Assembly (NCBI RefSeq): GCF_900142895.1 | Contig: NZ_LT670847.1 | Span: forward strand, 2,542,001 to 2,606,000 | Length of the DNA stretch: 64,000 nucleotides | Source: Vreelandella subglaciescola | GTDB taxonomy: Bacteria > Pseudomonadota > Gammaproteobacteria > Pseudomonadales > Halomonadaceae | Direction: 5' to 3' | Part shown: piece after piece, positions 54,331 through 63,490 of the stretch | Layout of the letters: each line of letters opens with the position of its first letter | Position numbering within the stretch: the stretch's first letter is position 1 | Notes under the pieces: generated by a model | What the model was told of the DNA's origin: nothing | Seen by the model: only the letters and a program-made list of their open reading frames with translations | Database searches by the model: none | Program-made: the position numbers and the translations under genes

Positions 54331-55535
54331 CCCGGGCTGGCCGCTTTGTCGTGTCGGGACGGCCAAAGACGTGCCGCGAGCGCCGTCGACACCAGTGCGA
54401 TCGTCCCCAGCAGGGCAAAGGTTTCGATCAGGCCCACTTCTGCCCCGACCCAGCCCGCCAGCGGATAGGCCAGCAGCCAGCAACCGTGTGACAGTGAGAA
54501 CTGCGCGGCGAACAGCGCCGGACGGTCCTGTGGCTGACACGACTGTTTGAGCAGCCGCCCGGTGGGCGTCATGATCAGCGAGGCGCCAGCACCCAGCAGG
54601 AACCACAGCCCCATCAGGCCCACGAAGCCCGGCGCGAGCAGACCCAGATACAGGCTCAGCGTCATCAATACCCCGCCCGCGAGCATGAGCGGGCGTTCGC
54701 GCACGCGCTCCAGCACCTTCGGCATCAGCAGGGCGACCATCATCGAGCCGCCGCCGACCGCCGCGAAGGCCATGGCCACCGCTTGCTCGCCCAGGCCCAG
54801 GAAGGTGCGAACGTAGACCACGGTGTTGACGATTTGCATGGCCCCGGCGGCCGATACCACCATGTTCAGGGCCAATAGCCCCCGCAATCGCGGTGTTTTC
54901 AAGTAAACCCTCATCCCATGAGAGACCCGCTGCCAAAGGCTCGACGCCTCATCGTCCATGGCCTGAGGCGATGGCAGGATCACTGAGACGACGAGGCCGG
55001 CAGAGACCAGAAAGGCCAGGCCGTTGAGCAGGAACAGCACGTTGAAGCTCATCAACATCAGTAACGCCGCGGCGGCCATGGGGCTGAGCAGGTTCTCGAG
55101 GTCATAGGCGAGCCGCGAAAGCGACAGCGCCCGAGTGTACTGCTCTTCGTCCTCGAGGAGATCCGGGATTGTCGCCTGAAAGACCGGAGTGAAGCCCGCC
55201 GAGGCGGCATTGAGCAAGAAGATCAGCACATAGATCTGCCAGACCTCGGTGACAAAGGGCAGCGCGCAGACCACGGACGCCCGTAGCAGGTCCAGGCCGA
55301 CCAGCAGGGTGCGGCGCGGCAGGCGCGAGGCATAGGCACCCACCACCGGCGCAATGCCCACATAGGCCACCATCTTGATCGCCAGGGCCGTGCCCAGCAC
55401 GATCCCCGCCTGTCCGGCGGCCAGATCGTGGGCCAGCAGCGCCAGCGCGATCGTTGTCAGTCCAGTGCCGGCGAGGGCGGTGACCTGGGCCAGGAAGAGA
55501 TGTCGGTAAGTGCGGTGTTTCAGAATTGCCAGCAT
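54327..55535 (-). CDS. MFS transporter
   Basis: A 402-aa, 12-helix major-facilitator transporter. It starts HRTYRHLFLAQVTALAGTGL, with the loop-2/3 motif region GAYASRLPRRTLLVGLDLL, resembling the MFS3/bacteriocin-type (EntS-like) group. Substrate is unknown. It diverges from the dmeF-type gene, and the operator with inverted arms at 55644-55664 lies between them, so metal-dependent control of this gene too is possible. The ATG has only a weak ribosome site. Confidence 0.8.
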   Translation of the reverse strand: MLAILKHRTYRHLFLAQVTALAGTGLTTIALALLAHDLAAGQAGIVLGTALAIKMVAYVGIAPVVGAYASRLPRRTLLVGLDLLRASVVCALPFVTEVWQIYVLIFLLNAASAGFTPVFQATIPDLLEDEEQYTRALSLSRLAYDLENLLSPMAAAALLMLMSFNVLFLLNGLAFLVSAGLVVSVILPSPQAMDDEASSLWQRVSHGMRVYLKTPRLRGLLALNMVVSAAGAMQIVNTVVYVRTFLGLGEQAVAMAFAAVGGGSMMVALLMPKVLERVRERPLMLAGGVLMTLSLYLGLLAPGFVGLMGLWFLLGAGASLIMTPTGRLLKQSCQPQDRPALFAAQFSLSHGCWLLAYPLAGWVGAEVGLIETFALLGTIALVSTALAARLWPSRHDKAASPG

Positions 55536-55643
55536 GGTTCACCGGTGATGGGAGCTATTCGATAATGACTGCCTTGATGCTTTGATCCCGATACGACGTT
55601 GTCGGCCGGATCGTTGTGGCTGTCGTCGATCTAGATTAGCATT

Positions 55644-55664
55644 ATATCCCCCCTAGGGGGATAT
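55644..55664 (+). promoter_or_regulatory. DmeR/RcnR-like operator upstream of dmeF
   Basis: Inverted 9-bp arms ATATCCCCC and GGGGGATAT flank a CTA centre. A G/C tract bounded by AT inverted repeats is the operator type bound by RcnR, DmeR and CsoR repressors. It lies 68 bp before the dmeF ATG and may overlap its promoter (TTATAT). Confidence 0.75.
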
Positions 55665-55731
55665 GCCAATCAGCCGGTCTGGCTCGATCAGACCTGTGAA
55701 TTCCCCGTTTTTCCCATCAGGAACGCTGACA

Positions 55732-56652
55732 ATGCCTCACCATCAACTCGACCAATGGCAACACGATCACGTCTTCGGACAGAACCACAAGCGATCCGGC
55801 GAAATGCGCGCCCTCATCGTGGTAGGGCTGACTGTTGCGATGATGTTCTGGGAAATTCTGGCGGGGGTAGTCTACGGCTCGATGGCGTTGCTGGCTGATG
55901 GGTTGCATATGGGCTCCCACGCGGTCGCTCTTGGCATTGCCGCCTTCGCGTACGTCTATGCACGTAAAAATGCAGGCAACGCGCGGTTTTCTTTTGGCAC
56001 AGGGAAAGTTAATGCGCTGGGCGGATTTACTGGAGCCGTCCTGTTAGCCGGTTTCGCGGTTTATATTGCGATTGAAAGCATTGGACGCTTTATTGATCCG
56101 GTTATCATATCCTTCAATGCGGCAATCTTTGTCGCGGTGATTGGTCTGGTGGTCAATGGCGTTTCGGCCTGGTTACTCGGTGGAGGGGATCACGACCATG
56201 GACACAGCCATGATCACCATCATCACGGCCACCACGATCACAATCGTCGGGCCGCCTATTTTCACGTTCTTGCCGACGCCTTGACCTCCGTGTTGGCGAT
56301 TGTGGCTCTGTTGGCAGGTAAATATGCTGGCTGGAACTGGTTGGACCCGTTCATGGGGCTCGTTGGCGCTGCATTGATCACGCGTTGGTCATGGTGTCTG
56401 CTCAAGGAGACTTCCACGGTACTCCTGGACCAGCAGCATCACGACATGGGGGAGTCCGTCAAACGAGCCGTTGAGAATGACGACGCGCGAGTCAGCGACC
56501 TGCATGTATGGGCCATCGGTCCCAGCATTTATGCAGCGATTGTCTCGATTGTATCCCATCAGCCAGAGTCGCCCACCGTCTATAAACAGCGCATCCAGGC
56601 TCGTTGCCCATCGTTGGTGCATGTCACTGTTGAACCGCTGCAGTGTGACTGA
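55732..56652 (+). CDS. dmeF: CDF family Co(II)/Ni(II) exporter (DmeF-like)
   Basis: A 306-aa cation diffusion facilitator. It has six helices. Helix 2 carries LLADGLHMGSHAVALG, helix 5 carries YFHVLADALTSVLAIVALLAG, and a cytosolic loop between helices 4 and 5 is a His/Asp-rich run (HDHGHSHDHHHHGHHDH, about 167-183). A C-terminal regulatory domain follows. The N-terminal H-x-F-x-Q-x-H pattern (HDHVFGQNH) is typical of DmeF. ATG 55732 is chosen over the 55663 frame, which overlaps the operator. The linked DmeR-like repressor and operator support Co/Ni rather than Zn. Confidence 0.88.
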   Translation: MPHHQLDQWQHDHVFGQNHKRSGEMRALIVVGLTVAMMFWEILAGVVYGSMALLADGLHMGSHAVALGIAAFAYVYARKNAGNARFSFGTGKVNALGGFTGAVLLAGFAVYIAIESIGRFIDPVIISFNAAIFVAVIGLVVNGVSAWLLGGGDHDHGHSHDHHHHGHHDHNRRAAYFHVLADALTSVLAIVALLAGKYAGWNWLDPFMGLVGAALITRWSWCLLKETSTVLLDQQHHDMGESVKRAVENDDARVSDLHVWAIGPSIYAAIVSIVSHQPESPTVYKQRIQARCPSLVHVTVEPLQCD

Positions 56653-56669
56653 TGCCTTTCGGGGCAGGG

Positions 56670-56945
56670 TCACAGGTACCTGGCGATTGCCTTGAATTCA
56701 TCGACACGTTGCTGCTGGTCGGGCTCCAGTGGGCCCATCGCGTCGTCCAGACAATGTTCTATGTGATCTTGGACCAATACTCGCTTGGCCTGTTGGACGG
56801 CCTTCTCTACAGCGTGAAGTTGCTGGGCGATGTCCAGGCAGGGACGCCCATCCTCAATCATCTGGGTCACGCTCTGCAGGTGCCCTCGAGCTCGGCTCAG
56901 GCGCTTGATGATATCAGGATGCGACTGGTGGGTATGTGCTGTCAT
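56670..56945 (-). CDS. dmeR: Metal-sensing repressor, RcnR/DmeR type
   Basis: A 91-aa, all-helical DNA-binding repressor of the CsoR/RcnR family (DUF156). Likely metal ligands are the N-terminal His residues (4, 6, 9), Cys36, His61 and His64, the RcnR/DmeR pattern for Ni/Co; the CsoR copper pattern is not matched. IIKRLSRARGHLQSVTQMI is the DNA-contacting helix. It is convergent with dmeF. Its own promoter region contains a G-tract operator at 56968, so autoregulation is expected. It should release both operators when it binds Co(II) or Ni(II). Confidence 0.87.
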   Translation of the reverse strand: MTAHTHQSHPDIIKRLSRARGHLQSVTQMIEDGRPCLDIAQQLHAVEKAVQQAKRVLVQDHIEHCLDDAMGPLEPDQQQRVDEFKAIARYL

Positions 56946-56967
56946 ATTCAGTTCCTCGTCGGTATTC

Positions 56968-56987
56968 CTATCCCCCTGGGGAGGATG
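56968..56987 (-). promoter_or_regulatory. DmeR/RcnR-like operator upstream of dmeR
   Basis: CTATCCCCCTGGGGAGGATG has the same layout as the dmeF operator (C tract, G tract, AT flanks) but less perfect arms. It lies 22-42 bp before the dmeR start and about 95-115 bp before the divergent His-rich gene, so it may govern both directions. Confidence 0.65.
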
Positions 56988-57080
56988 TTATGCTCTGATC
57001 CACTATCGTACCAATGCCCTACGGGGAGCAGGCTAGATAGTCCATAACTCTGATCTTCGTCCTCATGCTGGTCTGCTTGT

Positions 57081-57449
57081 ATGCTTAACCGCCTGTGTTA
57101 TCGCCTTGGTTATCTGACCTTACTGCTGCTGATTGTGCAGGGGCTGGTCATGTCTGACATTGGTGAAATACAGGCTCATGGTCCGATCGATTCGACGACG
57201 ATCGAACACACGCTCAAGAGTGAACTCACGGAAGCGCATACGCACGGCCACGCACATGCTCCGACAGATCGCCATTCTCTGCCGCATGATAGCGGTAGTC
57301 ACTTCCATGAGACAGCGGATCGGGTCGCCACGGGGATAGTCATTCCTCTCTTGATGCCCGGCTCCGCCAAGAGGCATCGGCCGGATGGTTTCCCGCTGCG
57401 TCGTGTTTTCCGGATAGTTCGCCCTCCACGGCCGGTCATCGTTGCATGA
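57081..57449 (+). CDS. His-rich small membrane or exported protein
   Basis: A 122-aa protein that I do not recognise. An N-terminal hydrophobic helix or signal (LGYLTLLLLIVQGLVM) is followed by a His-rich middle (EAHTHGHAHAPTDRHSLPHD, then GSHFHETAD), and a basic, Arg/Pro-rich tail. The histidines suggest metal binding in the periplasm. It is divergent from dmeR, shares its operator region and precedes the HupE-like gene by 53 bp, so a Ni/Co-related accessory role is likely. Confidence 0.62.
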   Translation: MLNRLCYRLGYLTLLLLIVQGLVMSDIGEIQAHGPIDSTTIEHTLKSELTEAHTHGHAHAPTDRHSLPHDSGSHFHETADRVATGIVIPLLMPGSAKRHRPDGFPLRRVFRIVRPPRPVIVA

Positions 57450-57502
57450 CCGGGGTCGCCTGCCTGGCGACCGTTATTCCATATTAAACCGTGGAGATTC
57501 TC

Positions 57503-58237
57503 ATGTTTTCCTCATTGACGGGGCGCGTGTTCGGTGTGCCTGACAAGGCCCGACACTACGTCCTTACCCTGATCGCGCTGCTGGTATTGCTTCTGGGAGC
57601 CAGCGGCGAAGCCTTTGCCCATGCCGTCGCGGAAGGCGACAAAGGCTATATCCAGGAGATCTATGGCATGCACCTGATCTCTTTTATCTACCTCGGTGCC
57701 AAGCACATGGTGACGGGGTACGACCATATTCTGTTTCTGCTCGGGGTGATCTTCTTCCTCTACCGGATGCAGCACATCGCCATCTACGTCAGCCTCTTCG
57801 CTTTGGGGCACTCCACGACGATGCTGCTCGGGGTGTTCTTCAACATTGGCATCAACAGCTATCTCATCGATGCCATTATCGGGCTGTCCATCGTTTACAA
57901 GGCGCTGGACAATCTTGGTGCCTACCAGCGCTGGTTCGGCTTCCAGCCCAATACCAAGGCGGCAACGCTGGTGTTTGGTTTCTTCCACGGCTTCGGCCTC
58001 TCGACCAAGATCATCGAGTACGAGATTTCTCCGGACGGCCTGATGCCCAACCTGCTGGCGTTCAACGTCGGCGTGGAGATCGGCCAGCTGCTGGCCCTGG
58101 GGGCGATTCTCATCGTGATGGGATTCTGGCGGCGCACTGCCGGCTTTCTACGTCATGCCTATACCGCCAATGTCGCCATGATGTCCGCCGGTTTTCTGTT
58201 GATTGGCTATCAGCTTACCGGCCTGTTCACCGCCTAA
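57503..58237 (+). CDS. HupE/UreJ-family membrane protein
   Basis: A 244-aa membrane protein of the HupE/UreJ_2 family, linked with nickel or cobalt transport. Six or seven helices are seen. The markers are LGAKHMVTGYDHILFLLGVI with the HxxxxxDH metal motif, SLFALGHSTTMLLG, and GFFHGFGLSTKI. An N-terminal segment ending in ASGEAFAHA may be a signal. ATG 57503 follows GGAG. It is followed 15 bp later by a single-helix anchor protein, a pairing common in metal-resistance islands. Transport direction is not clear. Confidence 0.82.
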   Translation: MFSSLTGRVFGVPDKARHYVLTLIALLVLLLGASGEAFAHAVAEGDKGYIQEIYGMHLISFIYLGAKHMVTGYDHILFLLGVIFFLYRMQHIAIYVSLFALGHSTTMLLGVFFNIGINSYLIDAIIGLSIVYKALDNLGAYQRWFGFQPNTKAATLVFGFFHGFGLSTKIIEYEISPDGLMPNLLAFNVGVEIGQLLALGAILIVMGFWRRTAGFLRHAYTANVAMMSAGFLLIGYQLTGLFTA

Positions 58238-58252
58238 TTCACGGAGCTCAAA

Positions 58253-58939
58253 ATGTACAACACAGATATGCCTACCCGCGCCGAACTGCCCTCTACCGGG
58301 AAGCTGATTCGTTCGACCCTGCTGGCCGCAGTGGCGGCCTCCGTCCTGTTAGTGACCGTGGTACTGCCCGCAGAGTACGCGATTGACCCCACCGGAGCGG
58401 GGCGCCTCCTGGGGCTGACCGACATGGGGGAAATCAAGCAGCAACTGGCGGAAGAAGCCGCGCTCGACCGGGCGAATGCCGACGCTGCACTCAGATTAGA
58501 CGCGTCGGTTGCGGTAACGCCGGAATCCGAGGCCCAGCAGGGCGCCGCCGAGACCACCGTTAGCCGGTCCGTTACTTCTTCAGTCGCGGTCCAGGAAGAG
58601 GCCTCAGCGCCCGAGCCGGCCATCACTTGGCGTGATGAAGTGAGCTTCACTTTATCGCCGGGCGAAGGAACCGAGTACAAGATGACGATGAACGAAGGCA
58701 ACGTTGCGAGCTTCGCCTGGGAGTCCGCAGGAGGACCGGTCAACTTCGACACTCATGGAGACGGAGGTGGCAACGCCATCAGCTATGAGAAAGGACGCGG
58801 CGTTCCCCAGGATGAGGGTGCTCTGGAGGCGGCTTTTACCGGCAATCACGGCTGGTTTTTCCGGAACCGTAATGACAACGCCGTAACCGTCGTGCTGCGT
58901 ATTGACGGTGATTACGGTGAGCTGGAACGTATTCTTTGA
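58253..58939 (+). CDS. Transmembrane anchor protein
   Basis: A 228-aa protein with one N-terminal helix (LIRSTLLAAVAASVLLVTVVLP) after a short cytosolic start, then PAEYAIDPTGAGRLLGLTDMG and an acidic linker. A compact beta-rich periplasmic domain (about 125-228) includes VSFTLSPGEGTEYKMTMNEG and GWFFRNRNDNAVTVVLRI. Homologues are annotated as transmembrane anchor proteins and are found next to HupE/UreJ-like genes and CDF exporters, as here. The function is unknown; it may stabilise or sense the transporter. Confidence 0.75.
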   Translation: MYNTDMPTRAELPSTGKLIRSTLLAAVAASVLLVTVVLPAEYAIDPTGAGRLLGLTDMGEIKQQLAEEAALDRANADAALRLDASVAVTPESEAQQGAAETTVSRSVTSSVAVQEEASAPEPAITWRDEVSFTLSPGEGTEYKMTMNEGNVASFAWESAGGPVNFDTHGDGGGNAISYEKGRGVPQDEGALEAAFTGNHGWFFRNRNDNAVTVVLRIDGDYGELERIL

Positions 58940-58956
58940 TCGCCAAAGCAATCCTC

Positions 58957-58987
58957 AGCCCCTGGCCCTCATGGAGGGCCAGGGGCT
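58957..58987 (+). terminator. Terminator after the metal module
   Basis: A 14-bp perfect stem (AGCCCCTGGCCCTC and GAGGGCCAGGGGCT, loop ATG) lies 17 bp after the anchor gene. Only a weak T-rich tail follows. The rest of the gap to the nirF stop shows no gene. Confidence 0.75.
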
Positions 58988-59175
58988 CTATATTCGCGTA
59001 GCCCTTCAGTATCTTCTTTTCTCCCGAAAATCGATCAGCCCACCTGCTTTATGCTCAAGGTAGAACATTAAAAACATCAGGATGTTGGCGCAATGTTTTA
59101 CGCTGGGCTGCTCGACCGCACTGGCATATCAGAAGCCTTTGACCAGAACGCTGGCCGTGAGCCACAAGCCTATAC

Positions 59176-60390
59176 CTATAGCCCGATGCGGTGCGCCCGG
59201 TGGGTGAAAAATATCCCGCTGGGCGACTCGCTTTCCAGCCGGGCGATTTCCTCAAAGGTGTGGGTGTCGTAGACCGTGATACGGTCGCTGTCCCGGGCGG
59301 AGACCCACACTTGCTCGCCCCTGGGCGAAAACTCCATATGCAGCACGGCATCCCCGGGGGACAGCGTGGCGATGACCTCGCGGCGCTGGGTGTCGATCAC
59401 CTGCACCACGTCGTTGTTCGGGTGGGCGAAGTTGACCCATATCTGCCGCTGATCGGGGCGGCTCATGACGAAAATGGGCTGGCCGTGTACCGCAATACGG
59501 TCGCTCAGCGTCCAGTCGGCGGTGTCGGCTACCAGCACTTCGTGGCGGCCCACCGCGGGGAAAAACGCCTGACGCCCGGCCATTGTCCAGCCTTCCAGAT
59601 GCGGCATCTTGTAGACCGGCAGGCGCTCTTCACCGCGCCCGTAGTCGGGCAGAATCCGGCTGACGCCGTTTTCCGGGTGCCATAAATCCAGCAGCGCGAG
59701 GCCGTCTTCGCCGAACAGTCCGGCAATGTAGTAGCGCCCGCTGGGGTCAATCAGCGCGTCGTAAGGCTGTTGGCCAATGCCGCTAAAGCGCGTGACCTGC
59801 GGGTCGCCGCTCATATCCACGACGCGAATCTCGCCGGCATCGAACAGGCTGTACACGAAGCGGTTGCCCGGCGCATCCACCAGCCCGACCACTTTGGAAC
59901 GCTGGGTCTCGCCGTTGGCATCGCGGTAGGTGGCGGGTAGATCGGCCACCGGTTCCAGGGTTTGGCTGTCGAATATGCGCACGCCGCCGGGTTCGTAGTT
60001 GGCCACCGCGACCCGCGTCCCGTCCTGGGAAATGGCCCCGCCGATACTGTTGCCCGACTGCATGACGCGGTGGGTGATCTCGCCGCGCAGCAGGTCCACC
60101 CGGCTAAGTCCGCCGTCGCGGCCAAAAATAAACGCGTAGCGTCCGTCCCGGGCGAACTTCACCGAGGCGTGGGATAAATCCCCCAGCCCTTCAACGCGTT
60201 CAAGCACCTGATGCGCGCTGGTATCCACCACGGCGACGCTGCCCGATGCGCGCTCGACGACAACCCCCAGGTCTCCCGTGCCGCGCAGCGTGGCGTTTGG
60301 CGCTGAGGCGCAGCCGGCGAGCAGCGCAAGCGCTGAAGCAGCAACCAGGGCCCGGGGGCGCAGGGCGCGGCGGTGTGGCAAAAGCGTCAT
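59176..60390 (-). CDS. nirF: Heme d1 biosynthesis protein NirF
   Basis: A 404-aa lipoprotein of the NirF family, related to the cd1 nitrite reductase d1-propeller. The lipobox LLAGC places the lipidated Cys at residue 27. The propeller has repeated strands such as GDLGVVVERASGSVAVVD, and the typical C-terminal THRAHRIGL. NirF acts in the last steps of heme d1 synthesis as a periplasmic dehydrogenase-like protein. It starts 4 bp after the nirC-type gene, both on the minus strand, so nirC-nirF form an operon reading away from nirS. Confidence 0.9.
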   Translation of the reverse strand: MTLLPHRRALRPRALVAASALALLAGCASAPNATLRGTGDLGVVVERASGSVAVVDTSAHQVLERVEGLGDLSHASVKFARDGRYAFIFGRDGGLSRVDLLRGEITHRVMQSGNSIGGAISQDGTRVAVANYEPGGVRIFDSQTLEPVADLPATYRDANGETQRSKVVGLVDAPGNRFVYSLFDAGEIRVVDMSGDPQVTRFSGIGQQPYDALIDPSGRYYIAGLFGEDGLALLDLWHPENGVSRILPDYGRGEERLPVYKMPHLEGWTMAGRQAFFPAVGRHEVLVADTADWTLSDRIAVHGQPIFVMSRPDQRQIWVNFAHPNNDVVQVIDTQRREVIATLSPGDAVLHMEFSPRGEQVWVSARDSDRITVYDTHTFEEIARLESESPSGIFFTHRAHRIGL

Positions 60391-60394
60391 GGGG

Positions 60395-60760
60395 TTACTC
60401 CTGCAGCGGGTTGTGATGTTGCAGCTGGTCGGCCAGCCAGCGGGCGTCGGCCTCGCTCAGCAGCCCTTGCCAGGCGGGCATGGCGGTGCCGGGGATGCCG
60501 TTCAGAATCAGCGCGGCCAGCGCCTTTTCGCCGTAGGCCTGCATGCGCGAGGCGTTCAGTGCCGGGCCCAGCCCACCGCGCAGGGTCATGCCGTGGCACG
60601 AACCGCAGTCCTGATACAGCAGGGTGCCAAGCTCCGCCTGGCGCGCGGAGGACGGGTCGGCCGCGGCGGTTAGCGCCAAGGTGGCAACGCCCAGCGCCAG
60701 CAGCGCCACGGCGACGCGCCGGCAGGCCAATAACGGGCGACGAACAACGGGTGGCGCCAT
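60395..60760 (-). CDS. nirC: Cytochrome c55X (NirC-type)
   Basis: A 121-aa c-type cytochrome with a signal peptide (VALLALGVATLALTAAA). The single heme site is CGSCH (Cys52, Cys55, His56) in LLYQDCGSCHGMTLRGG, and the axial Met is probably in IPGTAMPAWQG. It is likely NirC, which delivers electrons to NirF or NirS during maturation. It precedes nirF on the same strand. The divergent start is about 340 bp from nirS, with an FNR/DNR box centred 81 bp upstream. Confidence 0.85.
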   Translation of the reverse strand: MAPPVVRRPLLACRRVAVALLALGVATLALTAAADPSSARQAELGTLLYQDCGSCHGMTLRGGLGPALNASRMQAYGEKALAALILNGIPGTAMPAWQGLLSEADARWLADQLQHHNPLQE

Positions 60761-60834
60761 GATCCCCTCCTGATAACAGCGTGGCTTTTTTGTCGCTTCT
60801 GACCGCAGTGTTGCCGGCCGGGCGTGAAAGCACC

Positions 60835-60848
60835 TTGATGCATATCAA
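60835..60848. promoter_or_regulatory. FNR/DNR box for nirC-nirF
   Basis: TTGATGCATATCAA is a perfect TTGAT-N4-ATCAA palindrome, the target of FNR, ANR or DNR. Its centre is about 81 bp from the nirC start, so it probably drives nirCF under low oxygen and nitric oxide. Confidence 0.85.
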
Positions 60849-60945
60849 GAAAGCCCCGGTTGCCGGGGTTTCACGCGTGCCCTCAGCGCGCATCAGAAAA
60901 GTGCCGTTCCGGCAATGTCTCTTTGGGGGTAGGGGCGAGAGGCGT

Positions 60946-60959
60946 TTGACGTGAATCAA
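60946..60959. promoter_or_regulatory. FNR/DNR box for nirS
   Basis: TTGACGTGAATCAA matches TTGAT-N4-ATCAA with one change. It is about 146 bp before the nirS ATG. The remaining intergenic bases include a CCCCGGTTGCCGGGG hairpin (60857-60871) and no gene. Confidence 0.78.
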
Positions 60960-61080
60960 CAAGGCAGCCAATAAGCGGCGTTTTCGCGTTAAGACGCATG
61001 AGGACTGCATGTTTATACGCCACACTGGCGTCACCTAATAAAAAGCATCTCTACCTGACGAAAACCGTGCAGTCGCATGA

Positions 61081-62823
<1,743 letters not shown>

Positions 62824-62923
62824 GATCGCCAACCAAAGACCGCAAAATCGTCCGGCGGGCGCCATGCTCGCCGGCTCTTCGGCACACTCACATGCGCCGG
62901 AGACAGACACCGGAGGGCCGCTC

Positions 62924-63490
62924 ATGCCGAATCAAATGCACCATCAAACGCGCCATCTTGATCCGCTTGATCCGCGAGAGCTGGACGCCCTCGACCGCCG
63001 CCTGCTGGATACCTGCCAGCGCGGTATGCCCGTTGAACCGAAGCCTTTCCTGACATTGGCCCAGCGCCTAAACACGACGGAAAGCGATATTCTGGACCGC
63101 CTTGCGCGGCTGCACGCCGTGGGCGTGATCAGCCGTGCAGGGCCGGTGTTTGACCACGCCCGAGCCGGTGCCAGCCTGCTGGCCGCCGTCGCGGCGCAAA
63201 AGGCCGAATGCGACGCCGTGGCCGCCGAGATCAACCGCGCGCCGGGCATCAATCATAACTACCTGCGCGACGCCGCCTGCGGCTACAACCTCTGGTTTGT
63301 GATGACCGCCCCCGACGAGGCCGAGCTGGACGCACGCCTTGCGGCACTTGAAGTGCGCCTTGATCGGGCGGTGCTGCGACTGCCCATGCTTGAAAGCTTC
63401 CATATTGATCTGGCGTTTCCGCTGCCCTGGGACGAGCTGGATAAGACTGAGCTGGATAAGAATGAGCTGGATGCCGAGGCATGCCTATGA
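62924..63490 (+). CDS. nirD: Siroheme decarboxylase subunit NirD-like
   Basis: A 188-aa AsnC-like subunit of siroheme decarboxylase, which makes the didecarboxysiroheme precursor of heme d1. An N-terminal helix-turn-helix (LAQRLNTTESDILDRLARLH) and the RAM-like part with INHNYLRDAACGYNLWFVM are typical of NirD and NirG. The C-terminus has three 15-bp repeats encoding ELDK-type units. ATG 62924 follows CGGAGGG; the frame to 62864 is not supported. The stop overlaps the next start by ATGA. The exact letter (D or G) is by order after nirS. Confidence 0.85.
   Translation: MPNQMHHQTRHLDPLDPRELDALDRRLLDTCQRGMPVEPKPFLTLAQRLNTTESDILDRLARLHAVGVISRAGPVFDHARAGASLLAAVAAQKAECDAVAAEINRAPGINHNYLRDAACGYNLWFVMTAPDEAELDARLAALEVRLDRAVLRLPMLESFHIDLAFPLPWDELDKTELDKNELDAEACL
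63434..63475 (+). repeat. Tandem 15-bp repeats at the nirD 3' end
   Basis: GAGCTGGATAAGACT, GAGCTGGATAAGAAT and GAGCTGGATGCC at 63434, 63449 and 63464 encode ELDKT-ELDKN-ELDA in frame just before the nirD stop. Confidence 0.8.
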
